From positions 1-22,483 of the forward strand of contig JAKBTA010000016.1 of NCBI GenBank assembly GCA_021844645.1: a DNA stretch of 22,483 nucleotides, written 5' to 3'. The first letter of the stretch is position 1. Every line of letters starts with the position of its first letter. Both the position numbers and the translations under genes were made by a program. The notes under the pieces were generated by a model. It was not told the DNA's origin. It saw only the letters and a list, made by a program, of their open reading frames with translations, and did not search any database. Positions 15,753 through 22,483 of the stretch are shown here, one piece after another. Origin of the DNA: Nitrospirota bacterium (GTDB lineage Bacteria; Nitrospirota_A; Leptospirillia; Leptospirillales; Leptospirillaceae).

Positions 15753-16848
15753 ACATTTTGGGTGGCGTTTCAGGAGCGTTGCTCTTTTGTCCGGTGTCTT
15801 TTTGCTGCAAATGCTGATGCCCGGACCCGGGATGGCGGAGGATCCTCCTTTGGGTCTGACTCCTCCATCAGCCTATGAGGAAGATCGTAACAAGGACCTT
15901 ATTCCGGACCTTGAGCCGCTTGAACCTGCTTATTTGCCATGGGGTCCGAACACTAGTGGCCCAAACTTTACAGGGACGGCGGAAGTGGAGCCGGTAGGGT
16001 CTTTTTTTATTGAACCATACTGGTTCGATTATATTCAGCCAGGATTGGGTTTTTCATCCCTTTCGATGCCGGAGAGAATTTCGATCGGTTTGATGGAGAA
16101 CTGGGAGTTCGATATGTCTATTCCTTTTGTCTCAAATCATGGAAGCGCTCCAACAACGCCTGTCGGACAATCAATCAACAGTTTCGGAATGGGGGACACT
16201 CTTCTGTGGGTAAAGAGGCAGCTGACATCGGACGCTGATGTCTATCACTTCCTGGCAAGACCAGCTATTACGATCGAAGGGCAGTTTACCCTGCCCACGG
16301 GGCACTTCCTGAATCTGAATCCCCAGCTTTATGGTGTGGACCAGACTGGTGACGGGACTTATAACGAAGGCTTGTATGTCATTGTCAGAAAACATTTCAA
16401 GCCGTTTATGTTCTATCTCCAGGTTGGGGATATTATTGAAAATCCGACCGATGTCGGTCCCGGATTTACCTTTAATAATGGTCTGTCTGTTACCTCTTCC
16501 TCCCAGTCTGTTTTGAATGGGAACCTTCTCTATTATGCCGGAGCCCTGGAACATGTATTAAATGATAAGTGGGGGGCAGGTTATGTCCTTGAGTTTTTTG
16601 GGGAAAGTCAGTCGGGACAGAGCCTTTTCGGGGCGGCAAATGCTCCGGCATGGTCTTTTTTCTGGATAGACCCGGCGATAGAGTTTTCCTGGCCGAATGA
16701 AGGTGCTGTGACCGTAACCTGGGGGGGGCCGGGATTGCCCTTCCTGTTTACCAGTCCAATTATCCTCAGACGTTCACGCCACTCGGGACCGTCACAATCT
16801 ATTATAACGGTCCCTTTGGGTACAGGGGAGAGTAATTTCGATCACTGA
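15745..16848 (+). CDS. Outer-membrane beta-barrel protein, C-terminus frameshifted at a G8 tract
   Basis: As read, the product has 367 residues. It has a Sec signal peptide (charged start, hydrophobic core SVALLSGVFLL, cleavage probably after GPGMA) and then alternating strands rich in aromatic residues, typical of outer-membrane barrels. I do not recognise the family; no TonB plug domain is present. At 16721-16728 lies a run of eight G. After it, the annotated frame gives a non-strand tail (LPFLFTSPIILRRSRHSGPS...). The next frame instead reads GIALPVYQSNYPQTFTPLG and TVTIYYNGPFGYRGE and stops at 16835. The latter looks like genuine final barrel strands and ends before the convergent bioF instead of overlapping it. 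Nine or six G would restore it. The tract may be phase-variable or an assembly error. Confidence 0.75.
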   Translation: MAKHFGWRFRSVALLSGVFLLQMLMPGPGMAEDPPLGLTPPSAYEEDRNKDLIPDLEPLEPAYLPWGPNTSGPNFTGTAEVEPVGSFFIEPYWFDYIQPGLGFSSLSMPERISIGLMENWEFDMSIPFVSNHGSAPTTPVGQSINSFGMGDTLLWVKRQLTSDADVYHFLARPAITIEGQFTLPTGHFLNLNPQLYGVDQTGDGTYNEGLYVIVRKHFKPFMFYLQVGDIIENPTDVGPGFTFNNGLSVTSSSQSVLNGNLLYYAGALEHVLNDKWGAGYVLEFFGESQSGQSLFGAANAPAWSFFWIDPAIEFSWPNEGAVTVTWGGPGLPFLFTSPIILRRSRHSGPSQSIITVPLGTGESNFDH

Positions 16849-17969
16849 AATAGCTGGGCGTTTTTTACACTTTCCGAAAGCTGTTCGGTTATTGCGTCGT
16901 CCCAGTGGTTGGTGACGGAGATCCGGATACATTCTTCCCCATCCGCCACGGTGGGAGGGTGGATAACAGGAGCAAAAAGTCCCTTTTCCCTGAGTGAGCT
17001 TGCGATCAGCTCAAGTTTTTCAATAGGACCCCTGATCGGAATAATGGGTGAGGGTGAGGGAGGCAGGCCAATTGCATCCCTCACTTTTCTGACTCTTGTC
17101 CTGAGCTTGGAGACGAGATCCGGGTCCTGGTCGAGAAGAGAAAGTGCCGCAATATTTCCTGCAAGGATTCCGGGAGGAAGCGCTGTCGTATAGATAAAAC
17201 TTCTTCCCAGGGAAATGGTCAGTTCCCGTATGAGCGGATGGCACACTGTATACCCGCCGAGCCCTCCTAAAGCCTTGGAGAATGTTCCGGTCAGTACAAC
17301 ACGTTGAGGATTGAATGCCAGCGATGCATGCTCGAGCCCTCCCCGTCCTTCTAGCCCGAGGGTTCCTGTTCCATGGGCGTCATCGATCAACAATATTCCG
17401 TCGTGCTCATCACAGAGATTAAGAAGGGCTGCAATCGGGCTTCGGTCTCCATCCATGCTGAAAAGTGATTCAGTGACGATGACGAAGGGCTCGCCCAAGG
17501 GCTTTTTCTCCAGCATTGACCGTAATGCCTCAGTATCGTTATGGGGGAAAATCTGGCAATTGGATCCCGATAGCCTGATTCCGTCAATGAGGGATGCATG
17601 AATATGACTGTCAGAATACACAAAGGGGTAGATGTTTGAGAGAGTCAACATCATGGAGATGTTTGCCTGATATCCTGTTGAGAAGACAAGGGCGGCGCTC
17701 CCGCCCTTGAAATCTGCGATTGCTTCTTCGAGGGAGGCATTCAGGGGATGGTTTCCTGACAAAAGACGGGAACCTGTCGATCCTGAGCCTTCAGCGGCGG
17801 TTGTTTTGACAATGGCCTCTATGACTTCGGGGTGGCGGGAGAGACCCAGATAGTCGTTGGAAGAGAGTTGGCGCAACGAATATTGCGGAAGCCTTTTTCT
17901 TCGGCCGGCTGCATCAAGTTCAAAAAGTCTTGACTCTATCCTGGACTTGAATGTATCGGATGAGGGCAT
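16842..17969 (-). CDS. bioF: 8-amino-7-oxononanoate synthase
   Basis: BioF condenses pimeloyl-CoA with alanine, using pyridoxal phosphate, to give 8-amino-7-oxononanoate in biotin synthesis. The product is 375 residues, near the family's usual length. Motifs include SNDYLGL (37-43), EGSGSTGSRLLSGNHPLN (60-77), the stacking His in SDSHIHASL, DDAHGTGTLG (196-205) and the cofactor lysine K232 in TFSKALGGLGGY. AGGAG lies upstream of the ATG at 17969. The start overlaps the end of bioW by 34 bases. The pairing with BioW makes BioF rather than the related 2-amino-3-ketobutyrate ligase the right call. Confidence 0.94.
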   Translation of the reverse strand: MPSSDTFKSRIESRLFELDAAGRRKRLPQYSLRQLSSNDYLGLSRHPEVIEAIVKTTAAEGSGSTGSRLLSGNHPLNASLEEAIADFKGGSAALVFSTGYQANISMMLTLSNIYPFVYSDSHIHASLIDGIRLSGSNCQIFPHNDTEALRSMLEKKPLGEPFVIVTESLFSMDGDRSPIAALLNLCDEHDGILLIDDAHGTGTLGLEGRGGLEHASLAFNPQRVVLTGTFSKALGGLGGYTVCHPLIRELTISLGRSFIYTTALPPGILAGNIAALSLLDQDPDLVSKLRTRVRKVRDAIGLPPSPSPIIPIRGPIEKLELIASSLREKGLFAPVIHPPTVADGEECIRISVTNHWDDAITEQLSESVKNAQLFQ

Positions 17970-18883
17970 TTAAGCTCCTGTTCGCAAGTAAAAAGAAGGT
18001 CCGTGAGTTTTTGTGGAGGGTAAACAGGCGAAGCCTTGTCAAACAGAAAAGCTCTTCCCCTAAGCTCGGACAGCAGGTCAGCCAACTCTTCAGTGTCAGG
18101 AGAATGGTGTAACAGATAGATTCTTCCTCCTCCTGTCAATCCGGCTTTCTTGATATGGGGCAGACGGATGTAGCCAGTTTTTTTGTTGGCAATATATCCT
18201 GTCGTATAGGATGGGTCGTCGGATACGCATATCTCAAGATGAACGAGAGGCTGGGCAATGACTTTAGATGCCAGCATCAGCGCTTCGGGAAATCGTCTGC
18301 CGGATATTCCGCTTGAGTTTGCAAACGTTAAAAGATCAAGTCTGGCTTCAGTCCGGATACCAATATGTGTGGTTCTGACTCCATGATCGGAGGTCGGAAC
18401 GATTTCTCCTGAAGGAGCGAGAAGGGATGCCCCCCACATCGGAGAAGCCCAGGGCTTTTGAAAAGAGTCCATATAGTCGAGAATATTTTGAACCGATTTT
18501 TCGGGTTCGGAAGAAATCTCTTTGACGGAGAGGGCAAGAAACGATCTGATGAAAGATTTCGTCGTCTCTTCATTGTCTGACTCGAGCTGTCGCACAGGCA
18601 AAAGTTCCCATTTCCTGATCTGTTCCGCTGCGATTCCGTCAACCTTGAGGGAGATTGAGATCTCTGCCCGATGATTGCGTGGTGGAGATTCGAATCCTCT
18701 TTTGAAAAGTCTGGCGACACCCTCCTCGATATCTTTTTCGGGAAGAATCTCTTCTCCTCCTGAGTAGTGCTTTCCATTGACAGATGTGCGCATCCTGACA
18801 TTATAGAGGGCTTCAGCTGGCTCACCTTGATCCATGCCGGAAATTGGGGGTGTCGGACTCATCTTCTCAGGAGGCTGTATCAC
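17936..18883 (-). CDS. bioW: 6-carboxyhexanoate--CoA ligase (pimeloyl-CoA synthetase)
   Basis: BioW activates free pimelate with ATP and CoA to pimeloyl-CoA, the substrate of BioF. Up to 315 residues can be read from the GTG at 18883, which overlaps bioB by 17 bases. ATGs at 18862 and 18835 are also possible, and homology begins only at YNVRMRTSVNGKHYSGGEEIL (about residue 27). Other family blocks seen are GVRTTHIGI, EALMLASKVIAQPLVHLEICVSDDPSYTTGYIANKKTGYIRLP and the GGGRIYLL region. They line up with what I recall of Bacillus subtilis BioW. The protein is somewhat longer than that enzyme (about 260 residues), with extra sequence at both ends. The bioB-bioW-bioF order fixes the function. Confidence 0.92.
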   Translation of the reverse strand: MIQPPEKMSPTPPISGMDQGEPAEALYNVRMRTSVNGKHYSGGEEILPEKDIEEGVARLFKRGFESPPRNHRAEISISLKVDGIAAEQIRKWELLPVRQLESDNEETTKSFIRSFLALSVKEISSEPEKSVQNILDYMDSFQKPWASPMWGASLLAPSGEIVPTSDHGVRTTHIGIRTEARLDLLTFANSSGISGRRFPEALMLASKVIAQPLVHLEICVSDDPSYTTGYIANKKTGYIRLPHIKKAGLTGGGRIYLLHHSPDTEELADLLSELRGRAFLFDKASPVYPPQKLTDLLFTCEQELKCPHPIHSSPG

Positions 18884-20015
18884 AGGGCGTTTCCGTGTTC
18901 TTGAACGTCATGAATGTGATGGATTCTTCGTTCACGGTTTTCTCTTCAGCCGGGTTGTCATGGATTGCTGCATGGACAGGCATTTCCCCTGTGAGAGGAT
19001 CGTTGGAAAGGGTATATCCCAGATCATTGATCATCCGGATGTCTTCAAGAGGCGGTCTGCCCATGCGCGTCAGGTAGTTTCCGATCATGACTCCGTCAGC
19101 ACCATGGCTGAATATTTCCGGGTGCCGGCCGCCAAGGGCCTGGACCCTGCCTCCGGTGATCCTGATCTCTTTTTGGGGGAGCATGTAGCGGGCGACAGCG
19201 ATGGATCTGAGGGCTTCTTCCGCCCCGATTCCTGCTCCTTCGTCATACAGGGGGGTTCCCGGAATAGGGACAAGAAAATTCAGCGGAATGGAGTCGACGT
19301 TCAGTTCACGGAGTGTCTGAAGCATTGAAACCCGGTCACGTTCAGATTCTCCGAGGCCGAAAATCCCGCCTGAACAGACAGAAATGCCTCTCGCCTGAGC
19401 TTTTTTGATGGTTTCGATCCGGTCTTCCCACTGATGGGTTGTCACGATATTTCCAAAGTACTCCCTTGATGTCTCGATGTTATGGTGAAGCCTGTTCAGG
19501 CCGGCATCCTTAAGTTTGTCCAGAACATCTCCGGAAAGAATTCCAAGCGTTGCGCAAGACCAGACTTTGACTTCTTCACGGACGGTTTCAATGGATCTGC
19601 AGATGGACTCGACTTCAATCGGATCGGATAATCCACGGCCGGATGTTGCGACACAGAACCTTCTTGCGCCATTCTGGACTGCGAGACTGGCTGTCTGGAG
19701 GATTGTTTCTTTTGAAACCATTTCAAATTCAGGCGAAATGGTGGAGTGATGGGAAGACTGGGAGCAGAAATGGCAATCCTCCCCGCAGGCTCCGGACTTG
19801 GCGTTCATTACGGTACACGGGTCGATGGCATTGCCTCTGAAAGCCTCTCTTATTCGTGATGCTCCCTCCATGATTATTTCCGAGTATCCTTGGGGAAGGG
19901 AGAATAGCCATAATGCGTCATCCTCACTGATCCCTTCTCCTGATAAGGCAAGTTCGGTAAGGGACGCAAGGCGATCGACATCACTTTTAGGAATGTCTCT
20001 GGCGGAATCAGGCAT
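18867..20015 (-). CDS. bioB: Biotin synthase
   Basis: BioB is a radical-SAM enzyme that inserts sulfur into dethiobiotin. I start at the ATG at 20015 (382 residues), which has AAGGG about 6 bases upstream; the frame is open to 20105 but the extra residues have no family likeness. The radical-SAM cluster motif is C77-GED-C81-HF-C84 within NAKSGACGEDCHFCSQS. Further blocks are VATSGRGL, LNRLHHNIETSREYF, SGGIFGLGES, NFLVPIPGTPL and RITGGR with the Arg that helps bind the second cluster. A tail of about 40 residues after the conserved domain is not typical. No bioA or bioD gene is present here, so the middle two steps must be encoded elsewhere. Confidence 0.95.
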   Translation of the reverse strand: MPDSARDIPKSDVDRLASLTELALSGEGISEDDALWLFSLPQGYSEIIMEGASRIREAFRGNAIDPCTVMNAKSGACGEDCHFCSQSSHHSTISPEFEMVSKETILQTASLAVQNGARRFCVATSGRGLSDPIEVESICRSIETVREEVKVWSCATLGILSGDVLDKLKDAGLNRLHHNIETSREYFGNIVTTHQWEDRIETIKKAQARGISVCSGGIFGLGESERDRVSMLQTLRELNVDSIPLNFLVPIPGTPLYDEGAGIGAEEALRSIAVARYMLPQKEIRITGGRVQALGGRHPEIFSHGADGVMIGNYLTRMGRPPLEDIRMINDLGYTLSNDPLTGEMPVHAAIHDNPAEEKTVNEESITFMTFKNTETPCDTAS

Positions 20016-20131
20016 GTGAGCCCTTTCATATGGTTTTAAATCGGATCTTGTTTGTTTCATTTGTTGTGTGGCTCTTTCTGTCTCCGGAGTTCCCGGACAG
20101 AACAATCCGGCCGTGATGACAGGGAAGACCT

Positions 20132-20140
20132 ATTATAGCA
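20132..20140 (-). promoter_or_regulatory. Extended -10 promoter for bioB-bioW-bioF
   Basis: The minus strand reads TGCTATAAT, a perfect TATAAT preceded by the TGn extension, while the -35 region is poor. The start would be near 20125 with a leader of about 110 bases before the ATG at 20015. I see no clear BirA operator in the leader. Confidence 0.6.
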
Positions 20141-20187
20141 GAGGTTTTGGTTTCTTCATCGGGAGAGCATTTTTAAGGATCAGGAGG

Positions 20188-20223
20188 CTCCGGTCAGCGC
20201 TCCTTCAGGAGTGGTGACCGGAG
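20188..20223. repeat. Long inverted repeat between oye and bioB
   Basis: Perfect 9-bp arms CTCCGGTCA (20188-20196) and TGACCGGAG (20215-20223) enclose an inner CTCC-TTCA-GGAG stem-loop, giving one long hairpin on either strand. No T-run follows directly. It may end the oye transcript without a U-tract or serve as a binding site upstream of the bioB promoter. Confidence 0.5.
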
Positions 20224-20301
20224 ATGAAAAGGATTTGAGGATGAAATTTTTTGATAACCCCGCCATCGAGGGAATGGGGCCGGACAGGCTACCCGTCTGA
20301 C

Positions 20302-21393
20302 TCAGTCCAGGACAGGGTAGTCCGTATAGCCTGCAACACCTCCGCCATAGAATGTTGCCGGGTCAAACGAATTGAGGGCAGCTCCTTTTTTGAATCTCTC
20401 CACCAGGTCAGGATTGGCTAAAAAGGGGCGTCCGAAGGCGACAAGGTCAGCCAGCCCGCTTTTTAAAATCTGGGTTCCTTTTTCGCGGGTATATTCTCCT
20501 GCAACAATCAGTGTTCCTGAATAAAGTGGCCGGAAAAATCTGGCAGAGAGGTCAGGTGTCGGATGTTCTCCCTCAGGGATCGCCGGTTCAATGAGGTGGA
20601 CGTAGGCCAGATCCATTTTTGAAAGTTTCTGGAGAACGTATCCAAAAGTTTTTTGGGGATTTGAGTCATGCATGTCGTTGAAGGTTCCCCCCGGAGAGAG
20701 CCGGACGCCGACCCTCTGGCTGCCCCATACTTCTCCGACGGCTTCCATGACTTCGAAGAGAAGGCGGGCCCGGTTTTCAAGACTTCCCCCATAAAGGTCA
20801 TTTCTGAGATTGGTGCTGTCTTCCAGAAACTGGTCGAGGAGATATCCATTGGCCCCATGCACCTCGACTCCGTCAAATCCGGCATCCCGGGCATTTTGTG
20901 CTGCCGTTTTGTATTGCTGGACAATCTGGTGAATCTCGGAGATTTCGAGAGCACGTGGTGTGGGGATCTCCTTGGGGCCAGTCGGGGTATACGTTGTCAT
21001 TCCCCTGGGAGCAATGGCAGATGGCGCAACAGGAAGATTCCCGCCGAGAAAATCCGGATGAGAGATTCTTCCGACGTGCCATAGCTGCAGGTAAATGAGC
21101 CCGCCTTTTTGATGAACGCGCTGGGTGACCGTTTTCCACCCTTCGATTTGTTCGGGAGAATGGATCCCCGGGGTTTGAACATAGCCCTGGCCACCTGGCG
21201 ATATCTGGGAAGCTTCTGTGATGATTAGGCCGGCGGAAGCCCTTTGTTCATAGTAAGTTGCCATCAATGGAGTGGGAGTATTGCCTTCTCCTGCACGACT
21301 TCTGGTCATGGGAGCCATGACCATCCTGTTGCGAAGGGTTATGGGACCAAGCTGATAAGAAGAAAAAAGATCGACTGTATTTTGTTGACTCAT
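20302..21393 (-). CDS. Old Yellow Enzyme family flavin oxidoreductase, NemA-like
   Basis: The product is 363 residues, close to NemA (365), and should be an FMN-dependent NAD(P)H ene-reductase acting on electrophiles such as unsaturated carbonyls, maleimides or nitro compounds. Key positions of the classical group are present: T30 in MAPMTRSRA, Q103 and W105 in YLQLWHVGR, H179/N182/Y184 in VEVHGANGYLLDQFL (substrate ligands and proton donor), SLENRARLL, and AFGRPFLANPDLV near the end. AAGGAGG lies 9 bases before the ATG. It follows the rrf2 gene on the same strand after 197 bases with no evident terminator, so the two may be an operon. A role in electrophile or oxidative defence is the likely reading. 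Confidence 0.92.
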   Translation of the reverse strand: MSQQNTVDLFSSYQLGPITLRNRMVMAPMTRSRAGEGNTPTPLMATYYEQRASAGLIITEASQISPGGQGYVQTPGIHSPEQIEGWKTVTQRVHQKGGLIYLQLWHVGRISHPDFLGGNLPVAPSAIAPRGMTTYTPTGPKEIPTPRALEISEIHQIVQQYKTAAQNARDAGFDGVEVHGANGYLLDQFLEDSTNLRNDLYGGSLENRARLLFEVMEAVGEVWGSQRVGVRLSPGGTFNDMHDSNPQKTFGYVLQKLSKMDLAYVHLIEPAIPEGEHPTPDLSARFFRPLYSGTLIVAGEYTREKGTQILKSGLADLVAFGRPFLANPDLVERFKKGAALNSFDPATFYGGGVAGYTDYPVLD

Positions 21394-21590
21394 CAGGATA
21401 AACCTCCTTGTCGAACGAGTTGGAACAACCGGTCGGGACTGGTGTGATATTTTTTTGTCCGGAAATCGGAGCTGTCTATTCTTCCCGGGTGAAAAACGTT
21501 AGTGCCGGTTGCTCGAAATTCTGCGATCGGCCCATGTCTTCCAGGGTGATACAGGTCTGGGAGATGCTCCGGGAGTGAGAAAGCATTAAC

Positions 21591-22034
21591 TCAGGGAATT
21601 CCTTTTATCAAATCTGACAGCCGGATCTTCTCCAGAGTTTTGTTGAGCGAATCGGTGACAGATTCGAAGACAGGAGAGATCAGCCTGTACATATTGACGC
21701 TGACGGGACAATCGGTATTGGGCGGATTCGTGTTGAACCCGAAAACAGTCCCTCCACCAACGGCTTCCAGTATGTCCAGAAGGGTAATTGATTCTGCTGG
21801 CCTGGCCAGACAAACCCCACCTGACCGGCCTTGTCTGGAGATAATCAGACCAGCCTTTCTCAGATCCCCCAGAAGCCTCCTCACCACAACCGGGTTCGTG
21901 TTGACACTCAGGGCCAAAAGCTCTGAGCTGACGAGCTCTCCGTCGTTATGGGGATGATGGGAGGAGTGTCCGGGGATGTACCCGATTCCCACCATGATGT
22001 GGGTTGCGACTGCGAATCGACTACTGTGCAACAT
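21591..22034 (-). CDS. Rrf2 family transcriptional regulator, YwnA-like
   Basis: The product is 147 residues with a winged helix-turn-helix. RFAVATHIMVGI opens the first helix. SSELLALSVNTNPVVVRRLLGDLRKAGLI is the recognition region, typical of the YwnA branch, followed by the wing QGRSGGVCLARP and ITLLDILEAVGG. The three clustered cysteines of iron-sulfur Rrf2 proteins such as IscR are absent; only C75 and C109 (in TDCPV) remain, so sensing may use thiols. An unusual insert, GHSSHHPHNDGE (22-33), carries four histidines. The ATG at 22034 lies inside a perfect palindrome at the promoter, with no ribosome-binding site, so the mRNA is probably leaderless. The likely target is its own gene and the following oye. 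Confidence 0.88.
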   Translation of the reverse strand: MLHSSRFAVATHIMVGIGYIPGHSSHHPHNDGELVSSELLALSVNTNPVVVRRLLGDLRKAGLIISRQGRSGGVCLARPAESITLLDILEAVGGGTVFGFNTNPPNTDCPVSVNMYRLISPVFESVTDSLNKTLEKIRLSDLIKGIP

Positions 22035-22069
22035 ACTGTAACTTTAATTGTTACAGTATGCGAAGTCAA
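22032..22069 (-). promoter_or_regulatory. rrf2 promoter overlapped by a perfect 11-bp inverted repeat
   Basis: On the minus strand TTGACT (22069-22064) and TAAAGT (22046-22041) are 17 bases apart, which places the start of transcription at or next to the A of the ATG at 22034. Arms CATACTGTAAC (22032-22042) and GTTACAGTATG (22050-22060) are perfect inverted repeats around 7 bases. They cover the -10, much of the spacer and the start codon. This fits an autorepression site for the Rrf2 protein. Confidence 0.72.
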
Positions 22070-22088
22070 CCGGTTCCGTTTGCGAGGT

Positions 22089-22103
22089 GGATAATGATTG
22101 TCA
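22089..22103 (-). promoter_or_regulatory. Second Fur-like site, upstream of rrf2
   Basis: The minus strand reads TGACAATCATTATCC, which matches the 7-1-7 Fur core TGATAATnATTATCA at 12 of 14 defined positions. It lies about 20 bases upstream of the rrf2 -35. The same core in the 15019-15037 region also scores 12 of 14. Confidence 0.45.
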
Positions 22104-22177
22104 AAAGGGATCGAAGAAGCAGAAAGCCTCCGGAGTGATCTTGTAAACTCCCTGCTTTTAGGCACATAGGGGGGGTG

Positions 22178-22483
22178 TCAAATTGTTTCGTCATCAAAAG
22201 CCGGTTGAGGCTTTTGGCGATTCAGGGGGATCTTTCCATGGCGCAACAGAAAGCTTTCAAGAGAGATGGGGGAGCCGGCCAGTGTTTCAAGTCTTGTGGC
22301 GATAGAGTTCCTTGCCATGGTTTCGGTGTTTTCGAGAGAAACATTTTTCAGGCATAGCCATGCCTGTTCTTCTTTTTGATCCCAGAAAAATGGTTCGTCC
22401 ATGCGGGTTTTTTCCGCAATGACCTTCAGTGTTGATGCGCTCGCCCGGACGGGGAGAAAGGTGATTTCGGGTGTTTCATGGCT
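22178..22483 (-). CDS. Unrecognised protein, C-terminal part (runs off right edge)
   Basis: An open frame of 101 codons plus stop enters from the right edge on the minus strand with no start in view that must be used; an internal ATG at 22402 is possible but the frame is open beyond it. The visible part is soluble in character, mixed helical, with blocks such as TLKVIAEKTRMDEPFFW and EEQAWLCLKNVSLENTETMARN. It ends in FDDETI. I do not recognise the family. It stands 143 bases upstream of rrf2 on the same strand. Confidence 0.5.
   Translation of the reverse strand, partial: SHETPEITFLPVRASASTLKVIAEKTRMDEPFFWDQKEEQAWLCLKNVSLENTETMARNSIATRLETLAGSPISLESFLLRHGKIPLNRQKPQPAFDDETI

Noticed and set aside
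18834..19328. Long plus-strand open frame (about 164 codons) opposite bioB and the start of bioW
   Set aside because: It is antisense to well-supported biotin genes, has no ribosome-binding site, and its sequence has no family likeness; it follows from the codon bias of bioB.
20016..20131. BirA operator in the bioB leader
   Set aside because: No pair of TTGTAAACC-like half-sites with the expected spacing can be found; only unrelated short GC-rich repeats are present.

Overview
The window is a dense bacterial chromosome segment with almost no gene-free DNA. It carries about twenty genes and no rRNA, tRNA, CRISPR array, insertion sequence or prophage that I can see. The cell is Gram-negative: there is an RND efflux permease, a lipoprotein and an outer-membrane beta-barrel. 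Gene content and order (yicC, DUF370, gmk, rpoZ, coaBC; aroQ, efp, accB, accC, thiE; a bioW-type biotin operon) would fit a Nitrospirota lineage such as Leptospirillum. That assignment is inference from gene content, not a measured match.

Layout. 1-405: start of an RND efflux permease that runs off the left edge (minus strand). 458-1093: a membrane-anchored DUF3105 protein with its own promoter. 1376-6424: a tightly packed minus-strand run, in transcription order a TPR/roadblock-like protein, aroQ, efp, accB, accC and thiE, behind a good sigma70-type promoter near 6520-6548. 6640-10224: a second minus-strand housekeeping run, in transcription order yicC, DUF370 (RemA-like), gmk, rpoZ and coaBC. 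10544-14849: plus-strand genes for a glycogen-debranching enzyme, a stand-alone penicillin-binding transpeptidase and a two-CBS-domain protein, closed by a strong terminator. 14986-16848: a promoter with a Fur-box-like operator drives a TPR lipoprotein and an outer-membrane beta-barrel protein whose last strands are shifted out of frame at a run of eight G. 16842-20015: convergent minus-strand biotin operon bioB-bioW-bioF. 20302-22034: an Old Yellow Enzyme gene downstream of an Rrf2-family regulator. 22178-22483: the C-terminal part of an unrecognised protein leaving the right edge.

How the genes work together. The biotin operon (pimeloyl-CoA from BioW, then BioF and BioB) makes the cofactor that is attached to AccB and used by AccC, so biotin supply and acetyl-CoA carboxylase lie in one window. 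The yicC run mixes RNA turnover, nucleotide supply, the RNA polymerase omega subunit and coenzyme A synthesis. The two most notable regulated units are the lipoprotein/beta-barrel pair, which looks iron-controlled, and the rrf2-oye pair. The latter has a perfect 11-bp inverted repeat over its promoter and start codon and a second Fur-like site upstream.

Most worth a second look: the poly-G frameshift in the beta-barrel gene (phase variation or assembly error), the Fur-like control region in front of it, the self-overlapping Rrf2 operator with an apparently leaderless start, a histidine-rich insert in the Rrf2 protein, and a CoaBC that lacks two residues known to be catalytic in E. coli.
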